Part shown: in pieces, positions 59,901 to 64,000 of the stretch
Numbering within the stretch: position 1 is the first letter of the stretch
Layout: each line of letters opens with the position of its first letter
Source: Omphiscola glabra
Taxonomy: Eukaryota; Mollusca; Gastropoda; Lymnaeidae
Direction: 5' to 3'
Assembly (NCBI GenBank): GCA_964017045.1
Contig: OZ024794.1
Span: 19,531,617 to 19,595,616, forward strand
Length of the DNA: 64,000 bases
Program-made: the position numbers and the translations under genes
The notes under the pieces: model-generated
What the model saw: only the letters and a program-made list of their open reading frames with translations
Databases searched by the model: none
Told to the model about the DNA's origin: nothing

Positions 59901-62900
59901 ACAAACAGCCTGTAACATGAAGTCTGCTATTTAAAATTGTTTAGTGCTAAAAATAACTATTGGCACAAACTAAAATTTTGCATCTAGGTTTCAAAATATA
60001 TTTTTGAAATTTCCATGTCATAATTCCTATTATCTATTTCACCTTAACGACTGTAAGTGGAAATTTCTATCAGTAAATGAGAAATCTTCAAGTCAAACGG
60101 TCTCACCACAACACTGCCTATGGTTTGAGTTTGTTGAAAAACTGTCTCTATCTTCAAAGTAGCAGTGACTTGAAGTGCTAATGTCTGATTGTTGTCCTTT
60201 AAGCCATCCAAGCCAGCCATGACTGAGATTGTGATACCCTGCTGCCAAGTGAATGATGTGATCACATTGCCACAGCCGTCTGTTCGGTTGTCATTGGCCA
60301 GATTTGCTACTATAATGGCTTGAGGAATTCTCTTTGAGTCAAGGCACTGTGCAGTTAAAGACATTACGACATGTTTAAAATTATAATTTCAATATTTTAA
60401 TTTTCAAAAAGCAAAACTCTACAACTCATCAAATTAAAACACGGGTTATAAAAATATTTTTATATTTTCTTTCCTATTCAAGGACAAACAGATCCACCCA
60501 GTATTCTAGCTCTGTGTCTATGAGCATAATTATCTCTCTATGTATGACACTTCTGGTGTGACTTGTGGACTGCTTCCTAATCAGCGAATTTGGTATTGAG
60601 AGTATATAACAAATAATTCTAAATGTTTGAAAGAAAGTATGGTTCAATAATGAATTCAACAGCGCGCAAAATATAATTCCTTATAACTACGCTAACTGCT
60701 TTTGACGCGTAATATTTTCTTTTTGGAAAATTAAATCGTCTCAATTTAAGTATGGTTAAAAAAATATTCTGTTTAAAAGTGGTAGAGAATATATAATATA
60801 GTTCATGGGCGTGAAACAAAAAGTGTGCAGTGACATATCATGGGGGCGACAGGTTGTAGCAAAAATTGGGATTCTTAAATGTTGCGTTACTTTAGTTCAT
60901 GTTTTGTCAAGTAGCTTTAGTAGATGGGAAGTTCCCCTATTGCTGCAGCCAATGTTTGGCGGTCTGTATCTAGTAATATGTTATTGTAAGAAGGTTGACA
61001 GACCTCGGTGCAGTTATATTTAAACAGCACATTTCATTAAAGAAGAATCTGCTACTCTGCTTTACTTGGAGATCTTGGCCATTGTGTCTAGTAATATGTT
61101 ATTGTAAGAAGGTTGACAGACCTCGGTGCAGTCATATTTAAACAGCACATTTCATTAAAGAAGAATCTGCTACTCTGCCTTACTTGGAGATCTTGGCCAT
61201 TGCCGCTGAATGATGCTTGTATTACTATGACACAGCTGTCTTCAGAAACATTTCTTGGACAGAACATACGAGGTGGTAGATTTGACAGAACAGTCAGGGG
61301 CGACGGGCCTTGGCCTTCAACAACAAGGATTTGGATCTCCTTAATCTGCAACAGCAAACATACAGATACTTAATTTTCTGAATGATTTTTGAGAATAATT
61401 AGCTACACGCTGACAGCAAAAAAAAGCAATGCATCAAGATGCATTTTTAAAATGTATGTATTAAAGCTGTTTCCCAAAAGTACATTTGAGTTGCTTCCTT
61501 TCAAAACATGTTGAAATATTTTCATGTTAAGTTTATTTTTATTATTGTTACCAGAATGGAAGCTATGAATTCTATGCTCTTTAGCTCAGGTCCCCTTGTG
61601 TCATTGCAGTTCCCTTGTATACAAGCAGACACTCCACATGAAATCTGTATTGCATGTGGTCAAGGAGAAAATACACATTTAATGTATAAAACACATTTAG
61701 TACAAAATTTATTAATTTACAAAAATAATAATTTCTTTGTCGTTCTTTTTTTTGTTGTTGAAATATTGCATGCTAATTAATGAATAAAAAATATCAACCA
61801 ATAAAAAATACATACCTTCATACAAACAGTAAGTGCAAATAATGGCTATTAACTTGGTTACAAATTAATTTCTAATAAAGGCATTCATTTTAAAACATTA
61901 TTATAAATTTTAAACACATGTTGTGTACGCAAACACTCAGAAAAATATTTCATAGTTCTCTCCTTTCCGTCCTGTGTATTACTAATTTGAAACGTGCATC
62001 AAATTTTTACTCAATGAAGGAAAACAATGAGTACATTTCCTTAGCTAATCAATCGTTCTGTTCAGTCACAGATTTTTAAATCATACCTTATCCCCCCATT
62101 TTAAGACAGGGATGTTGGATTCCTGAAGAATGTTGATTGTAGTGTTTCCTAGGTCAGTAACTTGAAGAGTGATGTTGTTGCTGTACCATGTCACCCTGTA
62201 CTCAAATACTTCCTTGTTTACTGACTGTAGTGGTGAGAATGCACAGGTTAAGTTCACAGTGGAGTTTTCTACCTTTAACTCAAGCTTTGGTGACTTCTCA
62301 AAGACGGGATAGGCTGTAAAGACACAAACAATAAGGAATACAGCAAATAACTTGGAGCTCAGCAAAACTGTTTTTTTTCCTCAACATTTAAATTTCATTC
62401 ATTTTAAAATGAGTTCATCCATCAAGTTGTGCATAATTTTACATTTTTAAACTATATAGTTCATGGGACTTACCATTGATCAAAAATGTTAAACATAAAT
62501 ACTTTATTTAGAAACCTTCAATTTGCATGATGGTAAAATTGAAAAAAATAAATAAAAAAGGAGTAAATTAGCATTTATAATTCAGTATTATGCTTACATT
62601 ACTATATCACATGTAAATGCTTACATTACTATATCACATGTAAATGCTTACATTACTATATCACATGTAAATGCTTACATTACTATGTCACATGTAAATG
62701 CTTACATTACTATGTCACATGTAAATGCTTACATTACTATATCACATGTAAATGCTTACATTACTATATCACATGTAAATGCTTACATTACTATATCACA
62801 TGTAAATGCTTACATTACTATGTCACATGTAAATGCTTACATTACTATATCACATGTAAATGCTTACATTACTATATCACATGTAAATGCTTACATTACT

Positions 62901-64000
62901 ATATCACATGTAAATGCTTACATTACTATATCACATGTAAATGCTTACATTACTATATCACATGTAAATGCTTACATTACTATATCACATGCAAATGCTT
63001 ACATTACTATATCACATGTAAATGCTTACATTACTATATCACATGTAAATGCTTACATTACTATATCACATGTAAATTTGCTAATAGAGATCATCATTAA
63101 AATTTCATTTTTAAAAGCACCTACTTATGGTTAGATTAACTGCTTGAGCTGTTTCTTGTGTAGCATAGAGTACATCAAAACCATCAATTACAATATTGGA
63201 GAACACAGAGTTCAACTCATTTTTGCCTATCAGAAACTGTGTACTGTTTAATGCAATTGCTTGTGTTCGGACAGCATAATTTGTTTGTGAAGCAATTGAC
63301 TTTTCATTCAGGAAGAGCTGAAGACCTAAAATGCACAAAAAATAAAAAATTCATTAAGGTATAAAGCACATTAAATGAAAATATTTTATGACTCGGTAAA
63401 GATTAAAAAAAAGTAATTTTCAGGTTTTTTCCTTTTTGGAATCCACTACAATTCATTAAAGGACAAAACTGTTTAGTTGAGAGAATGTCAGGTTTAAAAA
63501 GCTCTATAGTTACATGAAGATTTTTAAGTCTCTAAAGATACATAAAAAAATGTGTGTAATCTTTTGTGTCAATTTAAATTGAGTCATGAAGATAGAGAAT
63601 AGTTTATCAAAGACCGAATAGAAAACAAAAAATACGCTGTGTCTTTTCAGTGGAATAAAAAGATTAACACAGGTGCTATTCCAATGGTGTGCTGGTGTCA
63701 ATGCCTTTAAATTTAATAATACTTATTCAGAATAAATGTCTCCATGTGCAAAAACAAGTGAAATAAGGTACATACAACAATTTCCAAATTGTTTTTAAAA
63801 TCCCTTAAAATGAAATGCTCACCAAATTGAACACTCCAAGAGATTTTAAAATTCAAGAACTCGTGCAGAGTAAATTGGTCAGTGATCACAGTCCACTCCC
63901 TAGATCTCGTGCTGACCCGAAGGTACAGATGACCACTAGAAATCCACATGGACAATCCGTAACGGGTTGCATCATTTGCCCCATTGCCAAATATGATCAT
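30986..64000 (-). CDS. Giant VWDE-like transmembrane protein: tandem LamG/VWD/EGF modules, mucin insert (5' end outside window)
   Basis: Extracellular adhesion/matrix-type receptor, function not established. Exons 5' to 3': (beyond)64000-63823, 63325-63125, 62313-62087, 61644-61552, 61345-61184, 60346-60107, 59669-59593, 59347-59065, 58649-58438, 58239-58076, 57523-57408, 57231-56892, 56193-56006, 55805-55584, 55277-55169, 54157-53916, 53694-52143, 50802-49639, 48532-48440, 47407-47157, 47017-46925, 46069-45900, 44983-44761, 43923-43847, 43309-43246, 40608-40408, 39730-39628, 39142-39022, 38299-38154, 36775-36633, 36488-36161, 33762-33584, 33216-32992, 32133-32019, 31879-31699, 31172-30986. 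The sum is 8670 nt, one open frame of 2889 codons plus TAA, and each junction was phase-checked. Module order is LamG, beta-rich, VWD (HGDPHISTFDD; GLCGNFDGNGNNDLL), Cys-rich, EGF, beta-rich, Cys knot, repeated twice, then TM and tail. It most resembles von Willebrand factor D and EGF domain (VWDE) family proteins. Alternative: two adjacent genes, but the frame runs through from 55169 to 54157. Confidence 0.85.
34120..34810. repeat. GC-rich dispersed repeat insertion in intron
   Basis: This block is markedly more GC-rich than its surroundings and begins near GTTCCCGGGACTCCGTTCGA. It shares AGGCAACCGTTTCGTCCCAG with the block at 3540. Open frames on both strands (34354-34788 minus is the longest, 144 residues) resemble no family I recognise. 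It is probably a retroelement fragment. Confidence 0.5.
35030..35870. repeat. Probable dispersed repeat in intron
   Basis: AAAGGACTGCGTTCCAACTG TGTGAGG (35030-35057) is similar to GAAGGACTGTGTTCCAGCTG TGTGAAG at 36938-36964, in the next intron. The rest has mixed composition and no coding exon. Family unassigned. Confidence 0.4.
36938..37330 (+). mobile_element. Retroelement-like fragment carrying an inverted VWD exon piece
   Basis: The block starts with the repeat shared with 35030. It contains CTGCTGAAGATGGCTTGTAGC (near 37060) and ends with CTGATGAAGGCTCTAAGCC AAAACGTC (37289-37315). These are motif types often seen at ends of Penelope-like retroelements. Bases 37111-37144 match the VWD exon 43923-43847 in antisense relation to the host gene. 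There is no intact reading frame. Confidence 0.45.
38577..39021 (-). repeat. Tandem ~88-107-bp copies of an exon end with its splice donor
   Basis: Copies begin near 38638, 38731, 38819 and 38914, plus a partial at 38577. On the minus strand each contains CTGATGATTTCAGCTTTTCC-like exon sequence, TGGAG and a GTAAATGTC donor. The genuine exon 39142-39022 ends with the same CTGATGATTTCAGCTTTTCC TGGAG followed by GTAACT. Confidence 0.93.
40916..41959. mobile_element. pogo/Tigger-like (Tc1-mariner superfamily) deletion derivative
   Basis: TA dinucleotides at 40914-40915 and 41960-41961 flank inverted ends: CAGTAAAACCTCCGTTTTGC at left, and GTAAAACGGAGGTTTTACTC at right. The ends match except for the terminal base and one inner base. 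CAGT..AACCTC ends with TA duplication are typical of Tigger/pogo elements. Internal sub-terminal repeats of the CGACCTCTCTTAAA kind support this. It contains only the C-terminal part of a transposase. Confidence 0.85.
41160..41425 (+). pseudogene. Truncated pogo-family transposase C-terminus with PCNA-binding-type motif
   Basis: The plus-strand frame ending at the TGA 41423-41425 encodes LKYSKELTRFALSRG and LANIMSVVQSDILKED, then a G24 tract, then KQTEITAFFQQKKK. QTEITAFF fits the PIP-box consensus (Q-x-x-I/L-x-x-F-F), which is known at the C-terminus of pogo transposase. The DDE catalytic core is absent, and the poly-G tract adds a glycine run, so it is a remnant. Confidence 0.72.
42066..42400 (+). 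repeat. 30-bp minisatellite, ~11 copies
   Basis: The unit is CAGTCAGTGAGTCATCAGTC AACATGTGAT with GTATCATCTG variants. Diverged AGTCAGCATGTGAT fragments continue to about 43045. It lies in the intron between exons 43309-43246 and 40608-40408. Confidence 0.93.
42515..42775 (+). repeat. ~42-bp minisatellite, ~6 copies
   Basis: The unit is ATGACCACTCACTCCAGTTC TCCAACCAACATTCACATCAC. It is directly downstream of the 30-bp array in the same intron. Confidence 0.93.
44018..44580 (+). repeat. 25-bp minisatellite, ~20 copies plus a 28-bp variant tail
   Basis: The unit is AATGATACTGTTGTTGGGAT GCCTT with GCAGTG/GCCATG variants. The end (44505-44575) switches to GATACTGTTAGAGTAGGGAC GTCTA units. It lies between exons 44983-44761 and 43923-43847. 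Open frames here are repeat artefacts. Confidence 0.94.
45115..45650 (+). repeat. 68-bp minisatellite, ~8 copies
   Basis: The unit is GACATGACTTATGTATGTAC AGCATGAGCTGTGACAGTTA ACATTTCAGCTAATCAAGTG GATTAAAC. Copies are very similar to each other, so expansion is recent. It lies between exons 46069-45900 and 44983-44761. Confidence 0.95.
46670..46915 (+). repeat. Dispersed repeat copy A (matches 60714-60970)
   Basis: It contains TTTTCTTTTCGGAAAATGAA, GTTTAAAAGTGGT, TATAGTTCATGGGTGTAAAA, CAAAAATTGGGATTCTTAAA and AATGTTTGGCG-like blocks in the same order and orientation as 60714-60970. It is in a non-homologous intron of the duplicated gene, so it is an inserted element, not part of the module duplication. 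Confidence 0.75.
47953..47981 (+). repeat. Poly-C tract (29 bp) in intron
   Basis: A run of 29 C lies between exons 48532-48440 and 47407-47157. Length is likely variable or assembly-sensitive. Confidence 0.9.
48440..50802 (-). other. Second mucin-like region (exons 50802-49639 and 48532-48440)
   Basis: The exons encode ~420 residues dominated by GLNTTAGLSSTTVGPSTT-type repeats with many NTT sequons, then Thr/Ser/Gly/Gln repeats (TTGQSTVTGGSTS). The short exon 48532-48440 (STAGSTSSSSVTSGP...TTTTC) continues it before the beta-rich exon 47407-47157. Module copy 1 has nothing equivalent between LamG and the beta-rich exon 62313-62087, so this is a copy-specific insertion. Confidence 0.85.
49250..49418 (+). 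repeat. ~33-bp minisatellite, 5 copies
   Basis: The unit is ACCCACCCTACACAAAAAGT ATTTAGAAATTATGT. It lies in the intron downstream of mucin exon 50802-49639. Confidence 0.92.
52143..54157 (-). other. LamG-like domain of module copy 2 with first mucin-like extension
   Basis: Exon 54157-53916 and the first third of exon 53694-52143 encode LamG (VHQFVNMSSLSVDSCLI, YGVAMYYRHELYYLTISTQT, QEWTVYTDRITLNTLVEVEF, WSAQFGLTLYLDGVNV). The rest of the 1552-nt exon encodes ~390 residues of a 9-residue repeat, typically VNATSTAAP/ANATSTAKP/VNITTTTAT, rich in Thr and Ala, with an N-x-S/T sequon in nearly every unit. The antisense strand also lacks stops here because of the 27-bp period; that frame is not a gene. 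Confidence 0.88.
54735..55168 (-). repeat. 13 x 33-bp array, every unit carrying a 5' splice site
   Basis: On the minus strand the unit is GTGAGTACTTCCTTATAGCT CATCTAGTTTCAT. The first unit begins exactly at the exon 55277-55169 / intron border. GTGAGT recurs in almost every unit (one unit reads GTGAATAC, another TTGAGTAC). The frame stays open through the array, encoding an EYFLIAHLVSC-type 11-residue repeat. One unit has a 6-bp insertion. Confidence 0.95.
56433..56595 (+). repeat. ~33-bp minisatellite, 5 copies
   Basis: The unit is CCTTATATTAGCCATTCACT TCATCCCTACAAG. It lies in the intron between exons 57231-56892 and 56193-56006. Confidence 0.92.
58952..59030 (+). repeat. 18-bp minisatellite, ~4-5 copies
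   Basis: The unit AGCCACATGCAGCATTAG lies just downstream (minus strand) of exon 59347-59065, about 35 bp from its donor. Confidence 0.92.
60714..60970 (+). repeat. Dispersed repeat copy B (matches 46670-46915)
   Basis: Same family as 46670-46915, recognised by AAAATTGGGATTCTTAAATG, AGTTCATGGGCGTGAAAC and CAATGTTTGGCGG. It immediately adjoins the tandem duplication at 60966-61201. Confidence 0.75.
60966..61201 (-). repeat. 118-bp tandem duplication including an exon end and splice donor
   Basis: Two copies (about 60966-61083 and 61084-61201) each contain, on the minus strand, AATGGCCAAGATCTCCAA followed by GTAAGG (genuine) or GTAAAG (copy), then the same 90 intron bases. The genuine exon is 61345-61184. 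Confidence 0.93.
62590..63078 (+). repeat. 27-bp minisatellite, ~18 copies
   Basis: The unit ATGCTTACATTACTATATCA CATGTAA is highly homogeneous (occasional TATGTCA). It starts ~45 bp from the exon 63325-63125 donor. The long plus-strand frame (ISHVNAYIT repeat) is an artefact of the 27-bp period. Confidence 0.95.

Larger units (their letters stand above)
55169..64000 (-). other. Module copy 1 of the VWDE-like protein (15 exons in window)
   Basis: Exons 64000-63823 and 63325-63125 finish a LamG-like jelly roll (YGLSMWISSGHLYLRVSTRS, REWTVITDQFTLHEF, LQLFLNEKS). Exons 62313-60107 encode cysteine-paired beta-rich segments. Exons 59669-58438 form a VWD domain from HGDPHISTFDD to GLCGNFDGNGNNDLL, ending FAMQW. 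Exons 58239-56892 are Cys-rich, and 57231-56892 joined to 56193-56006 make an EGF (CPNNCTGRGLCTAAGCNCST then GYMGDDC). Exons 55805-55584 and 55277-55169 end the module. The LamG first exon must lie beyond 64000. Confidence 0.85.

Noticed and set aside
62685..63134. 149-residue ISHVNAYIT repeat protein
   Set aside because: Translation of a homogeneous 27-bp intronic minisatellite.

Overview
This is eukaryotic, intron-rich, AT-rich animal DNA. Compact exons with GT..AG borders sit in introns crowded with minisatellites and transposon remnants. Protein content and style suggest a lophotrochozoan, most likely a gastropod mollusc; the species is an inference, not something I can prove from the sequence. 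No prokaryotic genes, rRNA, tRNA or CRISPR array was seen.

Three protein genes account for nearly all coding sequence. (1) Plus strand, 41..14930: the 3' two thirds of SCAP, the sterol sensor/escort for SREBP. Fourteen exons encode 899 residues covering the cytosolic Ser/Pro-rich linker, TM7, luminal loop 7, TM8 and the WD40 domain; the 5' part lies left of the window. A long AT-rich 3' region follows to about 18.6 kb, with a TTAA-flanked piggyBac-type MITE inside. (2) Minus strand, 19016..26367: a complete 12-exon gene of 609 codons. It carries a CW zinc finger and a PWWP domain (ZCWPW1-like), followed unexpectedly by a good ARID DNA-binding domain. It is convergent with SCAP. (3) Minus strand, 30986 to beyond 64000: the 3' part of a giant single-pass membrane protein. 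I can chain 36 exons in one open frame (2889 residues in the window). It is built from two tandem copies of a module (LamG-like, beta-rich segments, von Willebrand type D, Cys-rich, EGF, beta-rich, short Cys knot). Copy 2 carries two large inserted Thr/Ser/Asn-rich mucin-like exons. A transmembrane helix and a short cytoplasmic tail close the protein.

The interval 26.4 to about 30 kb is intergenic and contains a GC-rich near-perfect hairpin, a self-complementary 22-bp minisatellite and pieces of a repeat family that also occurs in the first SCAP intron.

The most unusual observations are structural. A hAT-type element with an exact 8-bp target duplication has its right terminal inverted repeat amplified about three dozen times into a minisatellite. 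At four independent exon ends, tandem duplications have copied the exon end together with its 5' splice site; one gives 13 in-frame 33-bp steps. A 34-nt piece of a VWD exon lies in inverted orientation inside another intron of the same gene. A roughly 117-bp inverted repeat flanks SCAP exons 8 to 11. A pogo/Tigger-like remnant keeps a PCNA-binding-type C-terminus.
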